Assembly: GCF_000720425.1 (NCBI RefSeq)
Contig: NZ_JOAJ01000009.1
Coordinates: 248,001 to 312,000, forward strand
Direction: 5' to 3'
DNA length: 64,000 nucleotides
Source of the DNA: Nocardia rhamnosiphila NBRC 108938
Lineage (GTDB): Bacteria > Actinomycetota > Actinomycetes > Mycobacteriales > Mycobacteriaceae
In this document: in pieces, positions 41,577 to 50,713 of the stretch
Layout of the letters: every line of letters begins with the position of its first letter
Numbering within the stretch: the stretch's first letter is position 1
The notes under the pieces: model-generated
What the model saw: the letters and a program-made list of their open reading frames with translations, nothing else
The model's database searches: none
Told to the model about the DNA's origin: nothing
Made by a program: the position numbers and the translations under genes

Positions 41577-41621
41577 GACCTTCACCTCTTCCGTTCCGCG
41601 TCGGTGCCACCAGCCTGCAAG

Positions 41622-41642
41622 TTGACGCAACGTAAAGGTCAA
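41622..41642. promoter_or_regulatory. MerR-family operator/promoter
   Basis: The imperfect palindrome TTGAC-GCAACGTAAAG-GTCAA, read on the minus strand as TTGACC-TTTACGTTGC-GTCAA, is the classic operator form bound by MerR/TipA-type activators, with TTGACC serving as the -35 box. It is just upstream of the MerR/TipAS gene. No equally clear -10 box is visible. Confidence 0.6.
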
Positions 41643-41663
41643 GCCGTCCGGCGACGGTGGTGA

Positions 41664-43283
41664 CTAGAACACCTCGGTGGTCTCCATTCTCGTCGGGATC
41701 TGCTGGGCTCCGGGTACGGGCGCGGGCCGGTCGCCGTCGACTGTGCCGGACCCGGCCGGGTGGATGCCGAACTCCGGTGTGCTGTCCGGTGCGGCGCGGC
41801 CGGCCGGCATCCGGCCGGGAATCGTCGCCGCCTCGGAATCGGCCGTGCCCGGCCCGGAACTGCCGGATTCGGTATCGGCGGGCGCCGCGCCGTCGGTGAG
41901 GCCGGGTACGAGCTGCATCAACGTGTCGAAGTCGACGACCTGCGCACCCAGGTCGGCGGTGTAGACGATGACGCCGTTCTCGAACAGCCGGTATTTGCCC
42001 GCGTCCTCGGGCAGGGGCAGTTCCGGGGTGACGGGCAATCCGAGCGCGCCCTGCATACCACCCGTCTCCGCGTAGGCGGTATCGATCGGCGAGGGGGTCG
42101 TGCCCGGCGCGACACCCGGGAGCGTCCCGCCCGGGGATACCGGGAGCGAGCCTTCCGGGGTACGCGGCACCGGTGCACCCGATTTCGTGCCCTCCGGCGA
42201 GGCCTCGTTCCACGGTTCGGTGGTTTCCGGAGCGGCGCCCTCCGGCAGCGGGTTCACCGGCGGTGGTAGCGGCATCGGTGTGGTGACCGTGAGTTCGGCG
42301 GGTGTCGGTCCCACCTCAAGGGCCTGGATATCGGCCGGCGCCCCGCCGTCGGGTGCGGCGGAGTACTCGGCGCGCAGGATCCGCCCGTCGCGCAGCAGTA
42401 CCCGGCCGGCCGTGGCCTCCACCGCGGCGGTGGTGCGCGGGTCCTCCTGAGCGGTACCGCTGTAGACCTGGCAGTCGGTGGTATCGCAGGTCTGTGCGTA
42501 GGGCTCGCGGGTTTCGGCGAGCGCGTAGGACCGGGCGGCGACCGCCTGGGCTTCCAGGGCGGCGGGCGCCCAGTCCGGCGGCATCTCCGCCGGGACCACG
42601 CCGAGCAGATAGTCCTGGATGTCCACCCGGTTGACGGTGCGGGCGTCCCCGTTCTCGGCGGCCACACCGAGGGACCCGCGGTAGGCGCCGCCGCCGCACA
42701 ACGTCAGATGCTCCGCCGCCGGACGGTTCGGGTTGGGGTCGATCGGATAGACCCACGGATCCTGGATCGGGTTCTCCCACAGGACCGGTCCGTCGCAGCC
42801 CTGGGTGACCACCGCGTGCGCGCCCCCGTCGGGTAGCGGCGTGAGCCGGACGGCCTCGCCGGCCTGTAGTTCCTGTCCGGCGAGCCGCATACCGGCGGCG
42901 GAGGTGACGACCAGATCGGCGCCGTCCTGTTCCTGCAGCCGGACCGATACCGACGCCGGTCCGATGGTGCCGATCTCGGCGCCCGGATAGTAGTAGGCGA
43001 GGATCTGGTCGACGTTTTCCCCGTTGTCGGCGTTGCGCAGCGCACCGTGCTGACTCAGTCCGCGCCCGTGCCCCGGACCGGCCTCGGCAAGCATCCGGTA
43101 TACCTCTCCCGGGCCGGGCACGAGGAGCGCCCCGCCGATGGCCAGAGCGGTCGCCCCACAGGCGAGTAATGGGCCTGGACGGATCCGCCGGCCTCTCATC
43201 GACTGCGGCATACCAGGAACTACCAGCGTGTTCCCCATACGCCCTGAGGCTTTCGGACGAGTCATGTTGTTTCTATATGACAT
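41664..43283 (-). CDS. SpoIID/LytB-domain protein with LGFP repeat
   Basis: Predicted secreted cell-wall enzyme of 539 residues. ATG 43283 has GGGAG 7 nt upstream; frames extending to 43469 are not supported. One N-terminal helix (LLACGATALAIGGALLVPG) anchors or exports it. The SpoIID domain contains GHGRGLSQHGALRNA, VDIQDYLLGVVPAEMP (its Glu matches the lytic transglycosylase catalytic residue) and ALEAQAVAARSYALA. A Pro/Gly/Thr linker follows, then an LGFP-like repeat (GALGLPVTPELPLPEDAGKY ...LFENGVIVYT). It is divergent from an LGFP-bearing amidase, with ~220 bp between. Confidence 0.85.
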   Translation of the reverse strand: MSYRNNMTRPKASGRMGNTLVVPGMPQSMRGRRIRPGPLLACGATALAIGGALLVPGPGEVYRMLAEAGPGHGRGLSQHGALRNADNGENVDQILAYYYPGAEIGTIGPASVSVRLQEQDGADLVVTSAAGMRLAGQELQAGEAVRLTPLPDGGAHAVVTQGCDGPVLWENPIQDPWVYPIDPNPNRPAAEHLTLCGGGAYRGSLGVAAENGDARTVNRVDIQDYLLGVVPAEMPPDWAPAALEAQAVAARSYALAETREPYAQTCDTTDCQVYSGTAQEDPRTTAAVEATAGRVLLRDGRILRAEYSAAPDGGAPADIQALEVGPTPAELTVTTPMPLPPPVNPLPEGAAPETTEPWNEASPEGTKSGAPVPRTPEGSLPVSPGGTLPGVAPGTTPSPIDTAYAETGGMQGALGLPVTPELPLPEDAGKYRLFENGVIVYTADLGAQVVDFDTLMQLVPGLTDGAAPADTESGSSGPGTADSEAATIPGRMPAGRAAPDSTPEFGIHPAGSGTVDGDRPAPVPGAQQIPTRMETTEVF

Positions 43284-43503
43284 GCGAGCACTCCCATCGT
43301 CAGCCCGGACGCTTTCGACTCGGTACGACGTCGGCATGTCGTTTCGACCGGCCACGCTCCGGGAGCTACATTCGAGCGAACAGGAAAGCCTCAACCTCAG
43401 GTTTAGATTTGTGACGAATGTGGCTAGTGTGGTCCGTGGGACTGAAGTTCGCAAGCATGACTTGCTCACCGATCACTGGTTGCAACCCTGATTGGAGAAG
43501 CTC

Positions 43504-45681
43504 GTGCCCTACCGCAAACCGAAGCGTTCCTGTGTACTGCCGGTTGTCGCGTTAGTAGCGGTAGCGGGCCCGATCCTGCTGCCCACGGTCACCGACCCGG
43601 GCAAATCGACCGACCAGATCGAACTCACCGCGGTGCCGCCCCAACTCACCGAACTCGCGCTGCGCAACGCCCCCGATACCGTGCTACCCCTGGGTGAGCT
43701 GACCGGCCTCGACCTGCCGGACCTGCGCCTGGGCGATCTGCAGGCACTCGGCGTGCCCGGCATCACCCCGAACGGTACGACCACACCCACCGATCCGAGC
43801 CGCCGGCTGCCGGGACGGCAGCCCGGTCTGGGGTTCGTCACCGAGGGCGGGCCCCCGCCCGCGGACACCCCCGCGCTCACCCCCGGCGTCATTCCGCCGG
43901 AATTCATGGACGCGGTCGGTGCGCAGGTCAAGGAACTGAACCGGGAACAGCCCTTCAGCATGGTCGCGCTGACCGCTCCGGACCTGGCGAATACCACCGT
44001 CATGATCCGGGCCAAACAGCCCGACGGCGGCTGGGGCCAGTGGTACGAGGCCAACCCGATCGACGGCGCCGACGGCGTAGCGGCCGGTGGCCCCACCGGC
44101 ACCGACCCCATCTACGTCGGCAACACCACCTCGGTGCAGGTGCTCGTCACCCGGAAACCGCAGCAGCACGGCGACGATCCGCTCGGACGGACCCCCGCCG
44201 CGGCGGGTGGTCCGCAGCAGCCGCCCGACCTCACCGCCGTCCTCATCGACCCCGGTCGCGGCGCGGTCGACGATCAACTCCAGGACATCGCCGCCGCCCT
44301 GCCCGGCGGCGGCCCCCGGGTCATCACCCGCAACCAGTGGGGCGCCGACGAATCGATCCGCTGCCAGGAGCCCACCTACGACGACGGGCTGGGCGGAGTC
44401 ACCGTGCATCACACGGCCGGCCGCAACGACTACAGCAAATCCGAATCGGCCGGGATCGTCCGCGCCATCTACGCGTACCACTCGCAGACCCTGGGTTGGT
44501 GCGATATGGGATACAACGCACTGGTCGACAAGTACGGGCAGATTTTCGAGGGGCGCTACGGGGGCCTGGACAAACCGGTGCAGGGCGCGCACGCGGGCGG
44601 TTTCAACGAGAACACCTCCGGAGTCGCGATCATGGGCGACTACCAGGTCGAACAGCCCACCGACGCCTCGATCGAGGCCACCGGCAAATTCATCGGCTGG
44701 CGGGCCCGGATCGCCGGTCTCGACCCCAAGGGCCAGACCACCATGTATTCGGAGGGCACCGAGTTCACCCCGTACGCGCAGGGTGAGGAAGTGCATCTGC
44801 CGGTGGTTTTCGCGCACCGCGACGTCGGCAACACCAGTTGCCCCGGCGATGCCGCCTACGCGCAGATGGACCGGATCCGCACGATCGCCGCCGGCGAAGC
44901 GGGCGCGACCCGGTCGTCGACCCCACGCAGCCGGGCCGCCCGCTCGGATCTCGCCGCACTGGCCGATCTCACCGCCAAACTGCTGACCATGGTGAACGAC
45001 AATGTGATCGCGAAATATTGGGTCTCCAAAGGCGGTCCGGACGGGCCACTCGGCCAGGCCGCGTCCGAGCCGATGCCCGCGGCCCAGGGACAGCAGTACG
45101 CCCAATTCGTGAACGGCTACGTCTACACCACACCGGACGGCCAGGTGCACGAGGTCGTGGGCAAGGTCCTGGATCGCTTCCTGGAACTCGGCGCCGATAC
45201 CGGTGCGCTCGGCCTGCCGCTCACCGACGCCTACCCGGTCCCCGAGGGGCTGCGCACCGACTTCCAGAACGGCTCCCTGATCCTGAACCAGGTGGCCGAT
45301 ATCGTCACCACCGTCTGGAAGACCTACAACGACACCTACCAGCAGCAGTTACAGGGGCAGGACACCCGGCCCGGCACCGCGCCGCACGCGATACCCGGCA
45401 CCGGTCCGGCCCCGCGGGTCGCGGCACCGCCCGCACCTGTCGCCGGGCCGGTCGAAGGACAATCACCGGTACCGCAGGTCGCGGGCCCGGTCCCGGAAGC
45501 TGCGGCAGCTCCCGCACCTGTCGCCGGGCCCGCCGAAGGACAACCCCCGGTTCCGCAGTCCACGCCGGCGCCCGCCGCCCAGGCCGGTCCGCCGCCGGCC
45601 GAAGCAGGTCCGGGACCCGCCGCCGAAGCCGGTCCGGCACCTCCGCCGGAGCCCGCGGCACCGCCCCCACCGGCCGCCTGA
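43504..45681 (+). CDS. Secreted N-acetylmuramoyl-L-alanine amidase (PGRP/Amidase_2) with LGFP repeats
   Basis: 725 residues; homologous in position and layout to M. tuberculosis Rv3811. GTG 43504 was chosen because GGAGAAG precedes it by 3 nt. Signal peptide VLPVVALVAVAGPILLP. A beta-rich N-terminal region (~150-240) precedes the PGRP domain (~275-450): GVTVHHTAGRNDY supplies the first Zn His, and VFAHRDVGNTSCPGDA the second His and Cys. Two LGFP-like repeats follow (WVSKGGPDGPLGQAAS; LGADTGALGLPLTDAYPVPE). The C-terminal ~110 residues are Pro/Ala-rich with an imperfect internal repeat (APVAGPVEGQSPVPQ / APVAGPAEGQPPVPQ), probably wall-spanning. Confidence 0.9.
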   Translation: MPYRKPKRSCVLPVVALVAVAGPILLPTVTDPGKSTDQIELTAVPPQLTELALRNAPDTVLPLGELTGLDLPDLRLGDLQALGVPGITPNGTTTPTDPSRRLPGRQPGLGFVTEGGPPPADTPALTPGVIPPEFMDAVGAQVKELNREQPFSMVALTAPDLANTTVMIRAKQPDGGWGQWYEANPIDGADGVAAGGPTGTDPIYVGNTTSVQVLVTRKPQQHGDDPLGRTPAAAGGPQQPPDLTAVLIDPGRGAVDDQLQDIAAALPGGGPRVITRNQWGADESIRCQEPTYDDGLGGVTVHHTAGRNDYSKSESAGIVRAIYAYHSQTLGWCDMGYNALVDKYGQIFEGRYGGLDKPVQGAHAGGFNENTSGVAIMGDYQVEQPTDASIEATGKFIGWRARIAGLDPKGQTTMYSEGTEFTPYAQGEEVHLPVVFAHRDVGNTSCPGDAAYAQMDRIRTIAAGEAGATRSSTPRSRAARSDLAALADLTAKLLTMVNDNVIAKYWVSKGGPDGPLGQAASEPMPAAQGQQYAQFVNGYVYTTPDGQVHEVVGKVLDRFLELGADTGALGLPLTDAYPVPEGLRTDFQNGSLILNQVADIVTTVWKTYNDTYQQQLQGQDTRPGTAPHAIPGTGPAPRVAAPPAPVAGPVEGQSPVPQVAGPVPEAAAAPAPVAGPAEGQPPVPQSTPAPAAQAGPPPAEAGPGPAAEAGPAPPPEPAAPPPPAA

Positions 45682-45692
45682 CCTCCGCGTAC

Positions 45693-45733
45693 CGACCGCG
45701 CCGGATCGTGCCCCGCACGATCCGGCGCGGTCG
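45693..45733. terminator. Very strong bidirectional terminator
   Basis: A perfect 18-bp inverted repeat (45693-45710 / 45716-45733) with a 5-nt CCCCG loop between convergent genes ending at 45681 and 45767. It is the longest uninterrupted stem I found in the window. Confidence 0.8.
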
Positions 45734-45766
45734 TCTCGTCACGGGTGGTCCGCCGCTCCGCCGCGA

Positions 45767-46615
45767 CTACCCTTCCCCCGGCCACCAGCGTTCGAGGATC
45801 TGCGCGACACCGTCCTCGCTGTTGGTCCCGGTGATCTCGTCGGCGGCCGCGAGCGCCTCCGGATGAGCGTGCCCCATCGCTACCCCCAGCCCGACCATGC
45901 GCAGCATCGGGATGTCGTTGGGCATATCGCCGAACGCGACCATATCCGCGGGATCGACTCCGAGCCGCTCGCCCAGGGTCCGCAGCCCCGACGCCTTGGT
46001 GACCCCGGGCGCGGAGATCTCGATCAGACCGTGTTCGGTGGAGTAGGTGATATCGGCGCGGTCGCCGATATGGGCGGCCAGCGTCACCGCCATATCGCCG
46101 CTGCGGGCGCCGGGTAGCCGGATCAGCATCTTGATCGCCGGGGTGTCGATGACCTCGTCGCGGGCCACGGCGGTGTCGTCGGGATTCAGCCAGGCGTGCT
46201 CGTACTGCGGTGAGCTGACGAATTGCGGAGTGGCCGCGTCGTGCGCGCTGGCGCCGATCCGTTCGGCCGCCAGCCCGCATCCCGGCAGCACCTTCTCCGC
46301 GATATCGGCGACCCAGGCCAGGGTTTCCACATCCAGCACCGAGGCACCGAGCACCTTGTCGGTCCCGGCGTCGTAGAGCACGGCGCCGTTACCGCATACA
46401 CACAGCGGCGCGAACCCGAGCCCGGCCACCACCGGGGCGATCCAGCGCGGCGGACGTCCGGTGGCCAGCACGAACGGCACTCCGTCGGCGACCAGCGCCG
46501 CCACCGCGGCCCGGGTCCGCGCCGTAACCCGCTCATAGGGATCGATCAGGGTGCCGTCCACATCGGAGGCCACCAGTTCCGGTCGGGTCTGCCGCGTTGC
46601 GCTCACCCGTTCCAT
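45767..46615 (-). CDS. HAD-superfamily (Cof-type) phosphatase
   Basis: 282 residues from ATG 46615. HAD motif I is ELVASDVDGTLID (nucleophile Asp18, acid Asp20), motif II VPFVLATGRPP and motif IV VAFGDMPNDIPMLRMV. A type IIB cap lies between, as in Cof/YbjI sugar-phosphate phosphatases. It matches M. tuberculosis Rv3813c by family and by position after the amidase gene. Substrate unknown. A frame extends upstream to 46693, but the core begins just after the chosen start. Confidence 0.88.
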   Translation of the reverse strand: MERVSATRQTRPELVASDVDGTLIDPYERVTARTRAAVAALVADGVPFVLATGRPPRWIAPVVAGLGFAPLCVCGNGAVLYDAGTDKVLGASVLDVETLAWVADIAEKVLPGCGLAAERIGASAHDAATPQFVSSPQYEHAWLNPDDTAVARDEVIDTPAIKMLIRLPGARSGDMAVTLAAHIGDRADITYSTEHGLIEISAPGVTKASGLRTLGERLGVDPADMVAFGDMPNDIPMLRMVGLGVAMGHAHPEALAAADEITGTNSEDGVAQILERWWPGEG

Positions 46616-46746
46616 TCTGCTGGGTCGGCCGCGGCGCACCGGCGGGCATACCCGTTCGCGGGGCGAACACGCAGCAGGCCGTCCGTCGCGCATCCCCGGG
46701 GATCGCTCCCTATGATCAGGGGCTACACCTGATATCGAGGGGAACG

Positions 46747-47724
46747 ATGGCCGGCTTTCTGCTACGACGGGCGCTCAACTACGTCGTGCTGCTGCTCTTG
46801 GCGTCCTTTCTCACCTTCAGCCTCGCTTCGCTGACCTTCCGGCCGCTGGACAGCCTGGAACAGCGCAATCCGCGACCGCCGCAGTCGGTGATCGACGCCA
46901 AGGCCGAGGAACTACATCTGAACGAGCCGATTCCGCAGCGCTACGTCACCTGGGTGACGGGTGCGGTGCACGGCGATTTCGGTGAGACGCTCGGCGGGCA
47001 GCCGGTGAGCGAGGAACTGGGCCGCCGGGTCGGGGTCAGTCTGCGGTTGCTGGTCCTCGGTTCGATCATCGGCACGGTCCTGGGTGTGCTCATCGGTGCG
47101 GCCGGCGCGATCCGCCAGTACAGATTCAGTGACTATTTCACGACCGTCGTATCACTGCTGATCTTGTCGACCCCGGTGTTCCTGCTGGCGACGCTGCTGA
47201 AATTCGGTGCGCTCGAGATCAACTCGGCCACCGGGACACAGATCTTCCTCTACACCGGCGAAACGTCGGCGACCAGTATCGAGGGGCTCGGCGCCCAACT
47301 GGTCGACCGCCTGCAACATCTGGTGCTGCCCACCCTGGCCCTGGCCCTGGGCGGGATGGCCGGATACAGCCGCTACCAGCGCAATGCCATGCTCGATGTC
47401 CTGCAGAGCGATTTCATCCGGACCGCCCGCGCCAAAGGACTCACCCGCAACCGGGCCCTCTACAAACACGGTCTGCGAACCGCCCTCATCCCGATGGCCA
47501 CGCTGTTCGCCTACAGCCTCGGCGGGCTGATCACCGGCGCCACCTTCACCGAGAAGATCTTCGGCTGGCACGGCGTCGGGGAATGGCTGGTCGATTCCAT
47601 CAACGCCCAGGACATCTACGTGGTCGCCACGGTGACCGCGTTCGCCGGGCTGGTGGTCCTGGTCTCGGGTCTGCTCTCCGATATCGTCTACGCGATTCTC
47701 GACCCCCGGGTGCGTGTGGGATGA
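46747..47724 (+). CDS. Peptide ABC transporter permease (DppB-type)
   Basis: 325 residues from ATG 46747, with GAGGGGA 3 nt upstream. Six helices. The first (LLRRALNYVVLLLLASFLTF) is followed by an extracytoplasmic loop. The EAA coupling motif is in IRTARAKGLTRNRALYKHGLR. The segment TGATFTEKIFGWHGVGEWLV is typical of OppB/DppB. It is the first gene of a five-gene operon (permease, permease, fused ATPase, binding protein, small membrane protein). The transported peptide or nickel-like ligand cannot be told from sequence. Confidence 0.92.
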   Translation: MAGFLLRRALNYVVLLLLASFLTFSLASLTFRPLDSLEQRNPRPPQSVIDAKAEELHLNEPIPQRYVTWVTGAVHGDFGETLGGQPVSEELGRRVGVSLRLLVLGSIIGTVLGVLIGAAGAIRQYRFSDYFTTVVSLLILSTPVFLLATLLKFGALEINSATGTQIFLYTGETSATSIEGLGAQLVDRLQHLVLPTLALALGGMAGYSRYQRNAMLDVLQSDFIRTARAKGLTRNRALYKHGLRTALIPMATLFAYSLGGLITGATFTEKIFGWHGVGEWLVDSINAQDIYVVATVTAFAGLVVLVSGLLSDIVYAILDPRVRVG

Positions 47725-47794
47725 GCGGGTCAGGCCCGGAGGCGGCAGCGAAGCGTAACCACGCAGGGCCCCCGATCATGCCCGAGGACACAGC

Positions 47795-48766
47795 ATGAGC
47801 ATCAACGAAACCGAGATCCTGGTCCAGGGCGCGCCCGAACCGGCCGCCTCCGGCCGGCGCAAACTCATCCTGCGCCGCTTCCTGCGCAATAAACCCGCGC
47901 TGGTCGGTACCGCGGTGCTGATCCTGATGTTCCTGGCCAGTTTCGCACTGCCGTCGTTCCTGCCCTACGACTATCAGGACATCGACTACACCGCCCTGCT
48001 CCAACCGCCGAGCCCACAGCATCCCTTCGGTACCACCGAGATCGGCCAGGACGTACTCGCCCAGACCCTGCGCGGGCTGCAGAAGTCGCTGATCATCGGC
48101 TTGTGCGTGGCCGTGTTCTCCACCACCATCGCCGCCGTCACCGGCGCGGTGGCCGGATTGCTGGGTGGCTGGACCGACCGGACCATCATGTGGGTGGTCG
48201 ACCTGCTGCTGGTGGTGCCGAGTTTCATCATCGTGGCCCTGTTCGCGCCGCGTACCAAGGGCAGCGGTTCGATCGTGCTGCTGATCATCCTGCTCAGTGT
48301 GTTCGGCTGGATGATCAGCGCGCGGATCGTGCGCGGCCTGACCATGAGCCTGCGCGAACGCGAATTCGTCCGGGCCGCCCGCTATATGGGCGCGCCGACC
48401 CGGACGATCATTCTCACCCATATCGTGCCGAATATCGCCTCGATCCTGATCATCGACACCACGCTCACCGTCGGCGCCTCGATCATGGCCGAAACCGGGC
48501 TCAGCTTCCTCGGTTTCGGGGTACAGCCGCCGGATGTGTCGCTGGGCACGCTGATCGCGAACGGCACCAGTTCCGCCATGACCTATCCGTGGCTGTTCCT
48601 CTTCGCGGGCGGTCTGCTGATCATCACCGTGCTCTGCGCGAACCTCGTCGGCGACGGCCTGCGCGACGCCTTCGACCCCGGCGCGAAACGCGCCCGGTCC
48701 CGGCCGTCGCGGAAGGCGCGCAAGGCGGCGGAGAAGTCCCGGCAGGCGGAGGAAGCGCGGACATGA
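47795..48766 (+). CDS. Peptide ABC transporter permease (DppC-type)
   Basis: 323 residues. OppC-type N-terminus ([20 protein letters not shown]), [19 protein letters not shown] just before the membrane core, the EAA motif [20 protein letters not shown] and the late block [20 protein letters not shown]. The C-terminus is very basic. It starts 70 nt after the first permease, and its stop overlaps the ATPase start by ATGA. Confidence 0.92.
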   Translation: MSINETEILVQGAPEPAASGRRKLILRRFLRNKPALVGTAVLILMFLASFALPSFLPYDYQDIDYTALLQPPSPQHPFGTTEIGQDVLAQTLRGLQKSLIIGLCVAVFSTTIAAVTGAVAGLLGGWTDRTIMWVVDLLLVVPSFIIVALFAPRTKGSGSIVLLIILLSVFGWMISARIVRGLTMSLREREFVRAARYMGAPTRTIILTHIVPNIASILIIDTTLTVGASIMAETGLSFLGFGVQPPDVSLGTLIANGTSSAMTYPWLFLFAGGLLIITVLCANLVGDGLRDAFDPGAKRARSRPSRKARKAAEKSRQAEEART

Positions 48767-50670
48767 CCGGAGAGACCACGACGGTGCAATCGGCAGCGGA
48801 CCGGGCCGTACCCGGTGCATCCGGCTCGGGCCAGGGCCGTGCGCCCCTGCTGGAGGTATCGGATCTGCGCGTTTCGTTCCCCAGCGAAGAAGGCCGCGTC
48901 GACGCGGTCCGCGGGGTGGACTACACGGTCGCCGACGGCGAGGTCCTGGCGATCGTCGGCGAATCCGGATCCGGGAAATCGGTGTCCTCCCTCGCCGTGA
49001 TGGGTCTGCTGCCCGAACAGGCCCGGGTCACCGGCTCGATCCGGTTGCGCGGACGGGAGCTGCTCGGCCTCGGCGACCGGGAACTGTCGAAACTGCGTGG
49101 TAGCGCGGTGAGCATGGTGTTCCAGGACCCCCTCTCGGCGCTCACCCCGGTGTACCGGGTGGGCGATCAGGTCGCCGAAGCACTACTCGCGCACGGGAAC
49201 ATGAGCAAGGCCGAGGCGGCGAAACGCGCGGTTGAACTACTCGATCTGGTCGGTATTCCCGACCCGGAACTGCGCGCGAAGGCCTTCCCGCACGAATTCT
49301 CCGGCGGTATGCGCCAGCGGGTGGTCATCGCCATGGCGATCGCCAACGATCCGGCGCTCATCATCTGCGACGAACCGACCACCGCACTCGATGTGACGGT
49401 GCAGAAGCAGATTCTGAACCTGCTGCGCAAAGCCCGCGATATCACCGGCGCGGGCGTCGTCATGATCACCCACGATATGGGTATCGCGGCCACCCTCGCC
49501 GATCGCGTGGCCGTGATGTACGCGGGCCGGATCGTGGAAACCGCCACCACCGCCCAGGTTTTCCGAAGTCCCCGGATGCCCTACACCGTGGGGTTGCTCG
49601 GCTCGATCCCGCGGATGGACGGGCCGCCCCGGGCACCGCTGATCCCGATCGTCGGCGCGCCTCCGGCCATGCACGCGCTGCCGCGGGGATGTTCGTTCGC
49701 GCCGCGCTGCCCGGTCGCGGTCGAGGACTGCCGCGCCGCGGAACCCCCGCTGGCCGAGACCGTTCCGGGCCATCGCGCGGCGTGCATCCGTACGGACGAG
49801 GTCGATTCGGCGGCGCTGTTCGACGCCTATCGCCGCGAGATCGGCGAGCCGGCGGCGCTTCCCGCGACCGACCCGCAGCCGGTACTGAAAGTGACGGATC
49901 TGGTCAAAACCTTCCCCATCACCTCCGGGGTGATACTGCGCCGCCGCAAGGGCGAGGTCCGCGCCGTGGACGGGATCGGTTTCGAGGTCCGCGCCGGACG
50001 CACCCTGGCCCTGGTCGGCGAATCCGGGTCGGGTAAATCCACCACCCTCACCCAGATCCTGGACATGGTGAAACCGCAGGCCGGGACCATCGAGATCATG
50101 GGCCGCGATACCGCCACCCTCGGCGCCGCGCAACGTCGTGAACTGCGCCGCAAACTACAGATCGTCTTCCAGGATCCCACGGCCTCACTGGATCCGCGGC
50201 TCCCGGTTTCCGATATCGTCTCCCAGCCGATGCGCATCGCGAAGCGGCCGAAATCCGAGATCGCCCAGCGCGTACCGGATCTGCTGCGGCAGGTGGGCCT
50301 GCGGCCCGAACACGCCGACCGCTATCCGGGCGATTTCTCCGGCGGCCAGAAACAGCGCATCTGCATCGCCCGGGCGCTGGCCCTGGACCCCGAACTGCTG
50401 GTGCTCGACGAGCCGGTGTCGTCACTGGATGTCTCGATCCAGGCGGGCGTGCTCAATCTGCTGCGCGACCTGCAGGCCGAACGCGGACTCTCCTACCTCT
50501 TCGTCTCCCACGACCTCTCGGTGGTGCGCAATCTGGCCCACGATATCGCGGTGATGTATCGGGGCAAGATCGTCGAAGCGGGTCCGGCGGAACAGATCTT
50601 CGGCGATCCGGGACACGAATACACACGATCACTGATCGATGCCGTGCCCGTACCCGTGGTAGAGGGTTGA
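48763..50670 (+). CDS. Peptide ABC transporter ATPase, DppD-DppF fusion
   Basis: 635 residues carrying both nucleotide-binding domains, as in M. tuberculosis DppD. Domain 1: Walker [12 protein letters not shown], signature [15 protein letters not shown], Walker [14 protein letters not shown]-loop ITHDMG. An oligopeptide-transporter C-terminal Cys motif ([17 protein letters not shown]) follows, which binds an iron-sulfur cluster in relatives. Domain 2: Walker [12 protein letters not shown], signature [15 protein letters not shown], Walker [14 protein letters not shown]-loop VSHDLS. Both sites look competent. Start ATG 48763 overlaps the permease stop. Confidence 0.93.
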   Translation: MTGETTTVQSAADRAVPGASGSGQGRAPLLEVSDLRVSFPSEEGRVDAVRGVDYTVADGEVLAIVGESGSGKSVSSLAVMGLLPEQARVTGSIRLRGRELLGLGDRELSKLRGSAVSMVFQDPLSALTPVYRVGDQVAEALLAHGNMSKAEAAKRAVELLDLVGIPDPELRAKAFPHEFSGGMRQRVVIAMAIANDPALIICDEPTTALDVTVQKQILNLLRKARDITGAGVVMITHDMGIAATLADRVAVMYAGRIVETATTAQVFRSPRMPYTVGLLGSIPRMDGPPRAPLIPIVGAPPAMHALPRGCSFAPRCPVAVEDCRAAEPPLAETVPGHRAACIRTDEVDSAALFDAYRREIGEPAALPATDPQPVLKVTDLVKTFPITSGVILRRRKGEVRAVDGIGFEVRAGRTLALVGESGSGKSTTLTQILDMVKPQAGTIEIMGRDTATLGAAQRRELRRKLQIVFQDPTASLDPRLPVSDIVSQPMRIAKRPKSEIAQRVPDLLRQVGLRPEHADRYPGDFSGGQKQRICIARALALDPELLVLDEPVSSLDVSIQAGVLNLLRDLQAERGLSYLFVSHDLSVVRNLAHDIAVMYRGKIVEAGPAEQIFGDPGHEYTRSLIDAVPVPVVEG

Positions 50671-50713
50671 CGGACGTGTTCTCCGGACCCACCGGCAGGA
50701 AGGATGAACGGCC

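Noticed and set aside
43284..43469. Upstream extension of the SpoIID-domain protein
   Set aside because: It would consume most of the divergent promoter region; ATG 43283 has a well-placed GGGAG ribosome site.
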